From the NCBI GenBank assembly GCA_964398055.1, contig CAYNLK010000051.1:1-43242 (forward strand): DNA of 43,242 nt. Direction: 5' to 3'. Within the stretch, counting starts at the first letter, position 1. Every line of letters starts with the position of its first letter. The position numbers and the translations under genes were made by a program. A model generated the notes under the pieces. That model had not been told where the DNA came from and did no database searches. It was given only the letters and a program-made list of their open reading frames with translations. Source of the DNA: CAYNLK01 sp964398055 (lineage in GTDB: Bacteria; Chloroflexota; Anaerolineae; 4572-78; J111). Shown here one piece after another: positions 1 through 8,315 of this stretch.

Positions 1-80
1 CTGTTTGAAAAATATTATCGTCCTGTTATTTTTCTGTTAGAATGAATCAGCCCTGTTACTTTGGTCGTTCGTAACTACTC

Positions 81-182
81 AGCCGGCGCGACTGAAGTCG
101 CTTTTACCGGGCTTTCGGCCGTAATGTCCGCCTACGCGGACAAAAGTAACCCGTCCACGCAGGTGGACGACCGGCTTTAGTC
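81..182. repeat. Nested palindromic intergenic element, family A copy 1
   Basis: The first 271 bases hold no convincing gene. This stretch contains GCGACTGAAGTCGC (88-101), a perfect palindrome GTCCGCCTACGCGGAC (126-141) and a second 16-bp palindrome GTCCACGCAGGTGGAC (153-168), closed by CCGGCTTTAG. The same layout, including the identical 126-141 core, recurs at 11977-12020 with an almost equal gap between the two palindromes (11 versus 12 nt). It lies downstream of the minus-strand regulator gene and could act as its transcript end, but no clear T-run is present. Confidence 0.75.
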
Positions 183-271
183 CTGTAGAAGATGGCTACA
201 TTGCGGTCATAGTGACGGCCTTGCAGCCGTTCCATCTCCTCTGCCCACCAACTCCTCTGTTCCACGCCTTT

Positions 272-3200
272 TTAACTCCCTGGCGCCTCTGCTTCAGGCT
301 GGCCCCAACCCAACCTGGGCAACGTCTCCAACAAGTAGGCGGCCATTGGCCACCAATCCAATTGTCGTCCCCGTTCTTTTGCGCCAGCGACGACATCCGG
401 CGGCAAGCTGGTCGCCAGTTCATTCAGGCGATCAAATACCAGCCGTTGGCGCAGCCGCGACCCTCGATCAACCAGGCCGGTGATCTCGATGGCCAGCAGT
501 AGGCGACTCGATCTAATCTCGCTGGTGGTGAATTCCGGCGTTTCCAGCAGTAACGCGGCGATGGCCGGCAGAACAAGTTCAAAAGGAACCCAGGCTCGCC
601 GCTTGTAGCTACCTTTTAATATCTCAAATAATTTCTGCTCGGCTTGCCAACGCGTGCTGTTCGTCTCCAGAAGTGTTAAGAAAATGATGCAACTGAGGGT
701 TCCATCGAGATGATCAAGCTTCCGGCAGATTGATAGCGCCTGTTCCAGGACTCGCCGCGCTTCCGCCCGCTCCCCACCGGCCATTAAGAGCTGCCCCAAA
801 GTGATCAACGCATAAGCCATATTAAGACGGTATCCGCTTTCCCGATCGACGACCACAGCCTGGCGTAAATCTTCTTCTGCGGCCTTGAAGTTACCCAAGT
901 GAGCCGCCAATTCACCGCGCCGGTAGTAAGCGTTGCTTAATTGCCACGGATTACCTAAATCCGCGGCGATGGCCAAACCCTGGTCCTGTAGATCATAGGC
1001 CTGGGCATAGCGGCCAAAGACTCGGCCATGGGACATTGACAGGTCACCCAGCGCTTCGGCAACCAGGCTGTGATTACTGATTTGCCGGCTGATCTCAAGA
1101 CACTCCTCACCCAGGCGTAACGAATCTTCAAGCCGTCCCTGGTAGCGGGCCGTTATACTGGCCGTCAGGGTGACGGCGGCCATCCCCCGCCAATCACCCA
1201 GAGCGCGATAAATAGCCAGACTTTCGGCCAGATGGGTCCCGGCGGCGGCAAAATCTCCTAGCCAAAAGTGCGCTTCACCCAGACCGTGTAACGCGCGGGC
1301 CATTCCCCATTGATCCTTAACCTGCCGGTAAAACCCTAAACTGGTCAAGAAAGCAGTCTGAGCCGCGGCATTATTCTGGTTGAGAGCCAGATTTCCTTGC
1401 TGATAGTACAGAAACGCTTGCTCGGTGTGACCATCTACCAACGACCCCAGGCCCTCTAACAGTTTCAGCGCCTGGGCCAATGTTTTTTGGGCAACTTCCG
1501 TTGTTTCAACCATGCGTTGAAACACACTGGCCCAGGCCATCGCTCTGACCCAAAACAACGGCTCCTGATGGGCCGAAACCGAGAGGGGAGAGGCCAGCAG
1601 CGACTGGAAGGCGGCAGCCCCATCCTGGAAGCGACCTTGCCATTCGTAGAACATGCCGAGGGCATTCATAGCCAGGGCTAACTGTGCTGTGTCTTCGTGC
1701 TGGATGGCCCAATGCCAGGCCGCGCGCACGTTTTCGCTGTCCGCCTCGATTTCATCCAGGGCCGCTTGCTGCCGGGCACCCTTCAAGTCATCTTCGCGCT
1801 GGCGCAGGGCCGCACAATAGTAAGCGCTATGACGGTCGCGTACGGCTGCTTCCCCTGGCGACTCGGCGGACAATTTCTCTGCGCCATATTGCCGCAGCAG
1901 TTCGTGGATTTGATGACGGTCTCGATCTTGGTCGTATTGCAGGAGCGATTTGTCAGATAAGGTCCCCAGCAGGCGCAAAGACGCCCCCGTAATCTCTTGG
2001 GCCGCCCGGCGGGTGAAGCCGCCTCGAAATACTGACAACTGCGAAAAGACTTTCTGTTCAGTGGCGGTCAGCCGCTGCCAGGAGGCATCGAATACGGCCC
2101 GGATGCTCCGTTGGCGCTCCGGCACATTGCGGATATCCGTCTCTAAAAAATCGAGGCTCTGCTGAATTTCAGCGGCGATGCCGGCCAACGACAGCATATC
2201 CACCCACGCGGCCGCCAATTCAAGCCCCAGCGGTAGCCCTTCGACCATGTGGCAGATGTGAGTTAAGTCGGCCATGTCGTCTTGTTCCAACTCGAAATCA
2301 GGCCGGACTCGCCGGGCGCATTCCAAGAAGAGCTTGACGGCCTCGTATTCAACGGCCGGTTTCACCGAATCCGCATCCGGGAAGGTCAGACCTCGCAGGG
2401 GAAATATCTGCTCCCCGTGCAAATGCAGCCGCTCGCGCGATGTGACCAGAATTTGAACGCCGGCGGCGATCTGCAAAATGTCGATCACCAGTTCCTCTGC
2501 TCCGCTTATTTTACCTTCAGGGATATTCTCGCCGGGAGAAACAGAGGCATGCGAAAGGAGATGCTCAAAGTTGTCCAGAACAAGTAACATCTGTTTCCGG
2601 CGCAAATAATCAAGGATCTGCTGTTTAGGTGTCCGGGTTTGCTGCTCACTGGTGTCCAGTGGGAAGTTCAGCGCTTCAGCCATGGTGGGGATGATGTGTT
2701 CCGCCGCAGTCAGTGGAGCCAGATTGACCAGGTAAACACCGTTCGGAAAACGGTCGGTCTCAATTTGTCTTTGAGCGAACGCCAGCGCCAGGCGGGTTTT
2801 GCCGATACCGCCCGACCCAACAATAGTTATGAGTGATACACCTGAATTGGCGATGAGGTCATCTAGGGCGGCCAATTCAGCCTCACGACCGATAAATGGC
2901 GTCGATTGGGGTGGCAGGTTATGCCGGGGAGCAGCAGAGGGGGAGGGCAATCTGCGGCCAGAGCCAGTCGAAGGAGACACAGGGGAGACAGCCGTGGTCG
3001 TTCTCACTTGGCCTTGGCGAATCGCTTCGGCCAGAGCGACTGTTTCAGCCGCAGGTCCAACGCCTAACTCCGCCTGCAGCACCTGGCGGCACAGGTCAAA
3101 TTGGGTCAACGCCGCCTCACGTTGGCCTTGCCGGGCATAAGCCCGCATCAAAGCTCGATGCCAGCCCTCACCGAGATTATCCAGACCCAGCAATTGGCGG

Positions 3201-3685
3201 GCGGTTTCGATGACGGCCTGGTCATTGCCGCGGCTTTGAGCAGTTTCGAGCTGCCAGGTTAACGCCTCTTGATAGAGTCCTTTTAATCGTTCTCGTTCAA
3301 ACAAAGCCCACTGTTCAAAGCCAGGGGCGTTCCGAACATTCAGGCCTGCCAGAAAATCACCCCGGTACAGGTCGAGTTGGCCCGCTTCGAAAGCGGTCAC
3401 ATCCAACCAATGATCGCTTTCAAAATTGAAGGTCACTTCTTGCCGGTCGGCCAGGAGATAGCCGGGGCCAATTACCTGGCGGAGTTCAGCCATGGTCCAG
3501 CGCAGGCTGCCTTTGGGGTCGGCCGGCCCATCGAAAAGCAGGTCGATTAGATGCTGGCGGGGGTGAGGTTTCCCCGTTACCAGCAGATAGGCCAGCAAGG
3601 CCACCGGTTTAGCCCCGCGCCCGGAGACAGTCTGTTCAGCCCGGCTAATTTCGATTTGGCCTAACAGGCGTACGACCAGGGTCAT
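272..3685 (-). CDS. BTAD / NB-ARC ATPase / TPR transcriptional regulator (SARP/AfsR-like)
   Basis: An 1137-residue regulator. Residues about 1-90 form an OmpR-like winged helix and about 90-245 the bacterial transcriptional activation (BTAD) domain typical of SARP/AfsR proteins. A low-complexity Ser/Pro linker leads to an NB-ARC-type NTPase with P-loop GSGGIGKT near residue 292 and Walker B LLVLDNFEHLL near residue 368. The C-terminal half (about 640-1080) is TPR-like helical repeats. Such proteins are cytoplasmic ATP-dependent switches in which the TPR or NTPase module senses an unknown signal and the N-terminus binds promoters. Here it is monocistronic and lies divergent from a small secreted-protein gene. 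The shared spacer carries repeated TCTAACG motifs that could be its operator, which is inference. The start MTLVV has only a weak ribosome-binding site. Length and domain order match the family; the target genes are unknown. Confidence 0.9.
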   Translation of the reverse strand: MTLVVRLLGQIEISRAEQTVSGRGAKPVALLAYLLVTGKPHPRQHLIDLLFDGPADPKGSLRWTMAELRQVIGPGYLLADRQEVTFNFESDHWLDVTAFEAGQLDLYRGDFLAGLNVRNAPGFEQWALFERERLKGLYQEALTWQLETAQSRGNDQAVIETARQLLGLDNLGEGWHRALMRAYARQGQREAALTQFDLCRQVLQAELGVGPAAETVALAEAIRQGQVRTTTAVSPVSPSTGSGRRLPSPSAAPRHNLPPQSTPFIGREAELAALDDLIANSGVSLITIVGSGGIGKTRLALAFAQRQIETDRFPNGVYLVNLAPLTAAEHIIPTMAEALNFPLDTSEQQTRTPKQQILDYLRRKQMLLVLDNFEHLLSHASVSPGENIPEGKISGAEELVIDILQIAAGVQILVTSRERLHLHGEQIFPLRGLTFPDADSVKPAVEYEAVKLFLECARRVRPDFELEQDDMADLTHICHMVEGLPLGLELAAAWVDMLSLAGIAAEIQQSLDFLETDIRNVPERQRSIRAVFDASWQRLTATEQKVFSQLSVFRGGFTRRAAQEITGASLRLLGTLSDKSLLQYDQDRDRHQIHELLRQYGAEKLSAESPGEAAVRDRHSAYYCAALRQREDDLKGARQQAALDEIEADSENVRAAWHWAIQHEDTAQLALAMNALGMFYEWQGRFQDGAAAFQSLLASPLSVSAHQEPLFWVRAMAWASVFQRMVETTEVAQKTLAQALKLLEGLGSLVDGHTEQAFLYYQQGNLALNQNNAAAQTAFLTSLGFYRQVKDQWGMARALHGLGEAHFWLGDFAAAGTHLAESLAIYRALGDWRGMAAVTLTASITARYQGRLEDSLRLGEECLEISRQISNHSLVAEALGDLSMSHGRVFGRYAQAYDLQDQGLAIAADLGNPWQLSNAYYRRGELAAHLGNFKAAEEDLRQAVVVDRESGYRLNMAYALITLGQLLMAGGERAEARRVLEQALSICRKLDHLDGTLSCIIFLTLLETNSTRWQAEQKLFEILKGSYKRRAWVPFELVLPAIAALLLETPEFTTSEIRSSRLLLAIEITGLVDRGSRLRQRLVFDRLNELATSLPPDVVAGAKERGRQLDWWPMAAYLLETLPRLGWGQPEAEAPGS

Positions 3686-3839
3686 CTGTAGCCAGCCTTC
3701 AGTTATTTCGCGATGTCAGCAGGACAAGTCACGGAAAAGAAATTGAGGAATGGAAGATATCGTTTGATCTTCCCGATGTTGAAAACGCCCCCACTTCACT
3801 AAATTTTAGGGGGTTTTGGGGTCAATGTCAAGGAATTTT

Positions 3840-3896
3840 CGTTAGATTAAAAAATTGATTGTATCTAACGGTAATGACCACAGTTTTTCTAACGGT
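3840..3896. promoter_or_regulatory. Candidate operator: three TCTAACG motifs
   Basis: The spacer between the divergent regulator and the small secreted-protein gene carries CGTTAGA (3840-3846, inverted) and two direct copies of TCTAACGGT (3864-3872 and 3888-3896), with the two direct copies 24 bp apart. SARP/BTAD regulators are known to bind direct heptamer repeats spaced by helical turns, so this is a plausible autoregulatory site. An AT-rich TAAAAT (3927-3932) lies downstream as a possible -10 box for the gene at 3958. Function is inferred only. Confidence 0.35.
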
Positions 3897-3957
3897 CAGG
3901 CGGTAGACTGGAGTCAAAATCGGTTTTAAAATATTAGCACAAAATGGAGGTGTCACG

Positions 3958-4419
3958 ATGTTTGCAACGAATGGATTGTTGGGATGTGGCCGGGATAAAG
4001 AAAGGCGGCCGAAGGTAGAGGAGACGCGGCGAGGTGAAGTCGCTGCCCAGGGCAGGCCTGTCCGGGTCAACCCAGGGGGGGTACGTTTGCTTCTGGCAGC
4101 GATATTTTTGCTGAGTCTGGCCGCAGTCCCGGCTATGGCCAACGCTGCGTCGGTTGAGACTGCGTTGTTCGGAGCCGGCCACCATCAGAAGATGGCCCCC
4201 TGCGCCAACTATGAGGATATGGGTGTTTTGGGGCGTGAAGGCGGGCTGCTGAGTCTGCTGGGGGTTGGCGGCCACAGAGACCCTATGGTGGCGGCCATGG
4301 TCACAGGGAAAACCCACTCTATCCGACCGGTTCAGCACGAATCGGCCAGCTATGTCATCTATGTGAGGGCCGAGTGTGTCGGCAGCGCTGACGAGCTGCT
4401 AATCTCAAAAAACGGGTAG
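3958..4419 (+). CDS. Small secreted protein, unknown function
   Basis: A 153-residue ORF beginning 5-6 nt after a good ribosome-binding site (GGAGGTG). The N-terminus is long, basic and hydrophilic (about 40 residues), then a hydrophobic stretch rich in Leu and Ala (about residues 43-60) ends in AMANA, a plausible signal peptidase I site. The predicted mature part is about 90 residues, contains two cysteines, and has no domain I recognise. A bidirectional hairpin follows at 4454. It is divergent from the BTAD regulator and may be its target. The strong ribosome-binding site and signal-like segment support a real gene, but the unusually long n-region means an internal start is possible. Confidence 0.55.
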   Translation: MFATNGLLGCGRDKERRPKVEETRRGEVAAQGRPVRVNPGGVRLLLAAIFLLSLAAVPAMANAASVETALFGAGHHQKMAPCANYEDMGVLGREGGLLSLLGVGGHRDPMVAAMVTGKTHSIRPVQHESASYVIYVRAECVGSADELLISKNG

Positions 4420-4453
4420 GCCCCGGTTCATCAGCATACAATTTCATAAAAGC

Positions 4454-4478
4454 AAGGGCAGGTCTCAGACCTGCCCTT
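4454..4478. terminator. Bidirectional hairpin terminator
   Basis: AAGGGCAGGTCT pairs perfectly with AGACCTGCCCTT. It lies between the convergent small secreted-protein gene and the TIM-barrel gene, with CCGTTTT on the plus side and GCTTTTA on the minus side, so it can serve both transcripts. The T-runs are short. Confidence 0.65.
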
Positions 4479-4509
4479 GGCCGTTTTAACATCATATGGG
4501 GTTGGGATA

Positions 4510-5340
4510 TCAGGCCACCTTCAAATTCTTGAAAGCCTCCACCTGACCGCGGATGGCCCGCTCGGTGGGCAGCCGCTCGATGGAGGAGGCGCCGAAGAAG
4601 CCGGCGATGCCAGGCATCCTGACCAACGCCTGGCCGACCTGGTCCGGCTCGTCGAACGGCCCGCCGTGGCAGATCACCAGGATGTCGCGGCGTACTTTGC
4701 GGCCGCCTTCGGCCATGGCCATCACTTTCTCAATGGCCTCGTCCAGGGTAAAGGCCACCGCCGCGCCGATGCTGCCGGCCGTGGTCAACCCAACGTGGGC
4801 CACCAGTTGGTCGGCGCCGGCTTCGGCCATGGCTTTGGCCTGGTCCGGGTCAAACACGTAGGGCGAGGTAAACAGGTCTAACTCGTGGGCCTGGGCAATC
4901 ATGGCGATTTCCTTATCGTAGCCCATACCGGTCGCTTCCAGATTGGCCCGGTAGGTGCCATCCATCAAGCCGACGGTGGGGAAGTTCTGCACCCCGGAGA
5001 AACCCATCTCTTTCAACTGTTTGAGGAAGATCGGCATCAGCCGGAACGGGTCGGTGCCGCACACGCCGGCCAGCACCGGCGTATCTTTGACCACCGGCAG
5101 CACTTCGGCGGCCATCTCGACCACGATGCCGTTGGCGTCGCCGTAAGGCATCAGCCCGGCCAGCGACCCCCGCCCGGCCATCCGGTAGCGTCCGGAATTG
5201 TAGATGATGATCAGGTCGGCCCCGCCGGCCTCGGCAAATTTGGCCGAGATGCCCGTACCGGCCCCACAGCCCACAATCGGCTTGCCCGCCGCCTGCTGCG
5301 CCCGCAGCCGCTTCAAAATTTCTTGACGTGAAAGTGCCAT
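4510..5340 (-). CDS. PEP hydrolase family / TIM-barrel signal-transduction protein (Tm-1 C-terminal-like)
   Basis: A 276-residue protein of the family annotated 'phosphoenolpyruvate hydrolase / TIM-barrel signal transduction' (COG5564-type). Family hallmarks are visible: GCGAGTGISAKFAEAGGAD near the N-terminus, IIIYNSGRYRMAGRGSLAG, then AGVCGTDPFR, and a C-terminal VICHGGPFDEP segment. The barrel probably binds a phosphorylated small molecule, but no reaction is firmly established for the family. The start follows AAGGAGAC with good spacing. The gene lies downstream of, and in the same direction as, the UPF0261 gene, separated by about 320 nt containing a large palindrome. In the plant virus-resistance protein Tm-1 the two domains form one polypeptide, so the neighbours very likely act together. 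Confidence 0.88.
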   Translation of the reverse strand: MALSRQEILKRLRAQQAAGKPIVGCGAGTGISAKFAEAGGADLIIIYNSGRYRMAGRGSLAGLMPYGDANGIVVEMAAEVLPVVKDTPVLAGVCGTDPFRLMPIFLKQLKEMGFSGVQNFPTVGLMDGTYRANLEATGMGYDKEIAMIAQAHELDLFTSPYVFDPDQAKAMAEAGADQLVAHVGLTTAGSIGAAVAFTLDEAIEKVMAMAEGGRKVRRDILVICHGGPFDEPDQVGQALVRMPGIAGFFGASSIERLPTERAIRGQVEAFKNLKVA

Positions 5341-5415
5341 TGTAATTAGTCTCCTTCGTCATATTAATGTTGATTGGATATTCTGCTTGCCACAAGGGGG
5401 CGTGAAACGTGATGC

Positions 5416-5610
5416 GTGATGCGTGAAACGTGAAACGTGGTTAGAGTTGTTACAGAATAAGGTTCTGAGTAATTCAATCACCACTTCAGTCCACAGATGG
5501 ACACAGATTTCACAGATTTAATCCATTTATCAGTGTTTATCTGTGAAAATCTGTGGACTTTCTCCCACGCTTTTTATTCTGCAACGACTCTATTGAGTTT
5601 CACGCATCAC
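5416..5610. repeat. Long fold-back element, family B copy 1 (contains 5488-5559)
   Basis: The 320-nt gap between the UPF0261 and TIM-barrel genes is almost entirely one imperfect palindrome with three nested arm pairs. GTGATGCGTGAAAC (5416-5429) pairs with 5597-5610. AGAGTTGTTACAGAATAA (5443-5460) pairs with 5574-5591 at 16 of 18 positions. An inner element, 5488-5559, begins AGTCCACAGAT and ends ATCTGTGGACT. The inner element recurs at 30507-30579. The flanks carry tandem CGTGAAACGTGATG-like units. No ORF is credible here. A long hairpin between two co-oriented genes could act as an RNA processing site or attenuator. Confidence 0.75.
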
Positions 5611-5660
5611 TCTCCGCTTCCCGCTCCCCGCCCTACGCTCCTCGTTTCACGCTCCCCGCT

Positions 5661-6872
5661 CTACCGCTTCAACATCTCCAACAGCGTCTCAGCAGCCTTG
5701 CCGGAAAATTCGGGATCGTTGATGTTGTAGTCTAACTCGATGACCGGTATATTTGCCTTAACGTTGTGCTTGATGGCTTCAAAGCAGGCCCGGTCGGCCT
5801 CAGGGTCCCAGAAGCGACCGCCCGGACTGTCCAGCATCGACACGCCTTTGAGCGGCAGCAAAATCGCTACCGGCGCGGTGGCGGCGTTGGCCGCCGCGGC
5901 AATCATGTTGCCGATTTTGATGTTTTCTTCGACGTTAGTTCGCAGCAGGGTTACCTGGGGATTCCACTCGTACAGGTTGCGCTTTTTGTATTTCTCCGGC
6001 ACGGTGTCGATGCCCCAGAAGTTGGCCATATCCACGCAGCCGGGCACCAGCACCGCCGGGATGCCGGCTTTGGAGGCGGCCAGGCCCCGCTGCGGCCCGG
6101 CGCTCAGCACGCCGCCGCAGACCTCGTCGGCCAGCTCGGTGGTGGTGATATCCAGCGAGCCGACGATGTAGCCGTCGCTGATCAGGCTTTCCATTGTTTT
6201 GCCGCCGCTGCCGGTGGCGTGGAAGACCAGTACCTCGTAGCCGTGCTGCTCCAATATTGCCCGCGCCTGGTCGACCGCTTTGGTAGTGTTGCCGAACATC
6301 GAGGCGGTGATGAGCGGTTTGGCCTGGCCCACGTCCGGCCTGGCCATTTTTACCATCCCGGCGATGGCGCCGGCGGCATTGGCGTAAATGGCCGCGCTGA
6401 TGCTGTTGATCCCGGCCACATCCACAATCGAGGGCATAAAGGTGATATCCTTGGCCCCGGTGTAGGCGCTCACGTCGCCGCCGCCCAGGGTCGAGACCAT
6501 CACCTTGGGCACGCCGACCGGCAGGGTGCGCATTCCGGCCGTGGCGATGGCGGTACCCCCGCTGCCGCCCATGCCGATGATCCCGTCCAGCCTGCCCTCG
6601 TCGTACAGGCGGCGGACGACCACAGCCAGGCCGGCGGCCATTGTTTTCATGGCCTCATCCTTGTGCTCGCCGGAAGCCAGGCGGGCCACATCGCCGCCGC
6701 CGGCCTGCACCACTTCAGCGCGCTTGATATCCGGCGCAAAGGGCGGCTCGCCCATCACCCCAAAATCGACCACCAGGGTTTTAAGACCGGCTTGTTCGAT
6801 GAGTTCTTTGATAAACTTGAACTCCTGCCCTTTGGTATCCAAAGAACCGACGATTACCACCGTTTTTGTCAT
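5661..6872 (-). CDS. UPF0261 / Tm-1-like ATP-binding domain protein
   Basis: A 403-residue protein of the UPF0261 family, homologous to the N-terminal half of plant Tm-1. Recognisable pieces are TKTVVIVGSLDTKGQEF at the start, GVMGEPPFAPDI, a glycine-rich GMGGSGGTAIAT, STLGGGDVSAYTGAKDI and a late FHATGSGGKTMESL. The open frame extends 39 codons further upstream, but that part is encoded by an intergenic tandem repeat. I chose ATG 6872 because GGAGGT precedes it by 5 nt; ATG 6875 is too close to the ribosome-binding site. Family members bind ATP, with the biochemical role unresolved. The gene is paired with the TIM-barrel protein downstream. Confidence 0.88.
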   Translation of the reverse strand: MTKTVVIVGSLDTKGQEFKFIKELIEQAGLKTLVVDFGVMGEPPFAPDIKRAEVVQAGGGDVARLASGEHKDEAMKTMAAGLAVVVRRLYDEGRLDGIIGMGGSGGTAIATAGMRTLPVGVPKVMVSTLGGGDVSAYTGAKDITFMPSIVDVAGINSISAAIYANAAGAIAGMVKMARPDVGQAKPLITASMFGNTTKAVDQARAILEQHGYEVLVFHATGSGGKTMESLISDGYIVGSLDITTTELADEVCGGVLSAGPQRGLAASKAGIPAVLVPGCVDMANFWGIDTVPEKYKKRNLYEWNPQVTLLRTNVEENIKIGNMIAAAANAATAPVAILLPLKGVSMLDSPGGRFWDPEADRACFEAIKHNVKANIPVIELDYNINDPEFSGKAAETLLEMLKR

Positions 6873-6902
6873 CATTGACCTCCATTCAGGTTTGAACTGT
6901 AC

Positions 6903-7016
6903 AGGTTGCAGGTAACAAGTTGCAGGTAACAGGTTGCAGACCGTCACTTGCGACTTGCCACCTGCGACTTGCCATTTGCCACTTGCCACCTGCTACTTGC
7001 TACTTGCTACTTGCCA
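6903..7016. repeat. Degenerate tandem repeat upstream of UPF0261 gene
   Basis: About 110 nt of short reiterated units. The first block has GTTGCAGGTAACA-type units; the second has ACTTGCCACCTGC and TACTTGCTACTTGC units that are roughly the reverse complement of the first. The whole region can fold back on itself. It supplies a false N-terminal extension to the UPF0261 frame. It resembles slippage-prone intergenic repeats and shows no gene. Confidence 0.7.
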
Positions 7017-7091
7017 CAGTCACCCATTATACTCCTAACCTCCAAATTGCGGTAGTGAATGTTTTGACGATGGACGCATCCCGGCGTTGTA

Positions 7092-7100
7092 TGGTATAAT
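7092..7100 (+). promoter_or_regulatory. Extended -10 promoter of ruvB, probably leaderless
   Basis: TGGTATAAT is a perfect extended -10 box. Only seven nucleotides separate it from the ATG at 7108, which is about where transcription should begin. No Shine-Dalgarno sequence precedes that ATG, so the ruvB mRNA probably starts at or next to its start codon. Confidence 0.6.
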
Positions 7101-7107
7101 CACACCT

Positions 7108-8130
7108 ATGGACGAACGACCAATTTCTCCCGGTTTGCAATCAGCGGAACAACGGCTGGATGCCAGCCTGCGGCCCACCGACTGGGCCGGTTACATCGGC
7201 CAGGCCTCCGTGAAGGAAAATATCCAGATTTTGATCCAGGCGGCCCAGCAGCGCGGCGAGGCCCTGGACCACATTCTGCTGTACGGCCCGCCCGGCCTGG
7301 GCAAGACTACCCTGGCTAACCTGATTGCCCACCAGATGGGCGTCAACTTGAAGATTACCTCCGGCCCGGCTATCGAGCGGGCCGGCGACCTGGCCGCCAT
7401 TTTGACCAACCTGCGCAAGGGCGACCTGCTTTTTATCGACGAGATTCACCGGCTGGGCCGGGCGGTGGAAGAGGTGCTCTACCCGGCGATGGAGGATTAC
7501 GCTCTCGATATCGTCATCGGCAAAGGGCCGAGCGCCCGCAACATCCGCCTCAAGCTACCCCACTTTACCACCCTGGGGGCCACTACCCGGCTCGACCTGC
7601 TGGCTTCGCCATTGCGGGATCGCTTTGGGGCCGTCTTCCGGCTGGAATTTTACTCGCCAGAGGAGCTGCAACAGATTGTCAGCCGCTCGGCGACTATTTT
7701 GCATGTGCCGGTCGAGCCGGCCGGAGCGCGGGAGATCGCCCAACGGTCGCGCGGCACGGCCCGCATTGCCAATCGCCTGCTCAAGCGGGCGCGGGACTTT
7801 GCCCAGGTGCGGGCCGATGGCGTCGTCACCCAGGCGGTGGCCCACGAGGCCCTGACCCTGCTCAATGTCGACTCGTTGGGGCTGGATGACCTGGACCGCA
7901 AGGTCCTGGCCTCGATCATCGAGAAGTTTGGCGGCGGGCCGGTTGGCCTGGACACCATCGCCGCCAGTGTGAGCGAGGAGAGCAACACCATCATGGACGT
8001 GGTCGAGCCGTACCTGCTCCAGCTTGGCTTTTTGGATCGCACGCCTCGCGGCCGGGTAGCGACGGCCCGGGCTTACCAGCACCTGGGGCTAACTCCGCCG
8101 GAACGGTTGGAGCAGCCGCCGCTGTTTTAG
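7108..8130 (+). CDS. ruvB: Holliday junction branch migration helicase RuvB
   Basis: A 340-residue AAA+ ATPase that, as a hexameric ring with RuvA, drives branch migration of Holliday junctions during recombinational repair. Visible features are the N-terminal SLRPTDWAGYIGQ motif, Walker A GPPGLGKTT (about residues 60-68), Walker B DEIHR (111-115), the sensor LGATTR, and the C-terminal winged helix with GGGPVGLDTIAASVSEE. The start at 7108 fits the -10 box and the normal RuvB N-terminus; an upstream in-frame ATG at 7087 would lie inside the promoter. ruvA and ruvC are not adjacent. Length is normal. Confidence 0.96.
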   Translation: MDERPISPGLQSAEQRLDASLRPTDWAGYIGQASVKENIQILIQAAQQRGEALDHILLYGPPGLGKTTLANLIAHQMGVNLKITSGPAIERAGDLAAILTNLRKGDLLFIDEIHRLGRAVEEVLYPAMEDYALDIVIGKGPSARNIRLKLPHFTTLGATTRLDLLASPLRDRFGAVFRLEFYSPEELQQIVSRSATILHVPVEPAGAREIAQRSRGTARIANRLLKRARDFAQVRADGVVTQAVAHEALTLLNVDSLGLDDLDRKVLASIIEKFGGGPVGLDTIAASVSEESNTIMDVVEPYLLQLGFLDRTPRGRVATARAYQHLGLTPPERLEQPPLF

Positions 8131-8157
8131 TTCTGATTGGCTGATACTTTTAACATA

Positions 8158-8237
8158 GCTCACGGATTAACGCGGATGAACACTGATTTCTTGTGTTTTT
8201 TTATTAAATCCGTGTAAATCTGTGAAAATCCGTGAGC
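8158..8237. repeat. Fold-back intergenic element, family B variant
   Basis: GCTCACGGATT at the left end is the reverse complement of AATCCGTGAGC at the right end. Inner parts (CGGATGAACACTGATTTC, ATCCGTGTAAATCTGTG) also pair imperfectly. The sequence is related to the elements at 5488-5559 and 30507-30579. It fills the gap between ruvB and the lipoprotein gene. Confidence 0.7.
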
Positions 8238-8315
8238 AATTATTACTGGTCAACTTTGAATGTTAAATTTGTCAGTCAGCCAGGTTTTAGTTATCGGGGT
8301 TGAAAGGAGGCCATT

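Noticed and set aside
5402..5440. CGTGAAACGTGATG-type tandem units as a CRISPR array
   Set aside because: Units are only 7-14 nt, contiguous and degenerate, with no spacers and no cas genes.
5766..6878. A 370-codon open frame on the plus strand opposite the UPF0261 gene
   Set aside because: It is antisense to a well-supported gene, is rich in His, Gly and Gln as typical shadow frames of GC-rich genes are, and matches no family.
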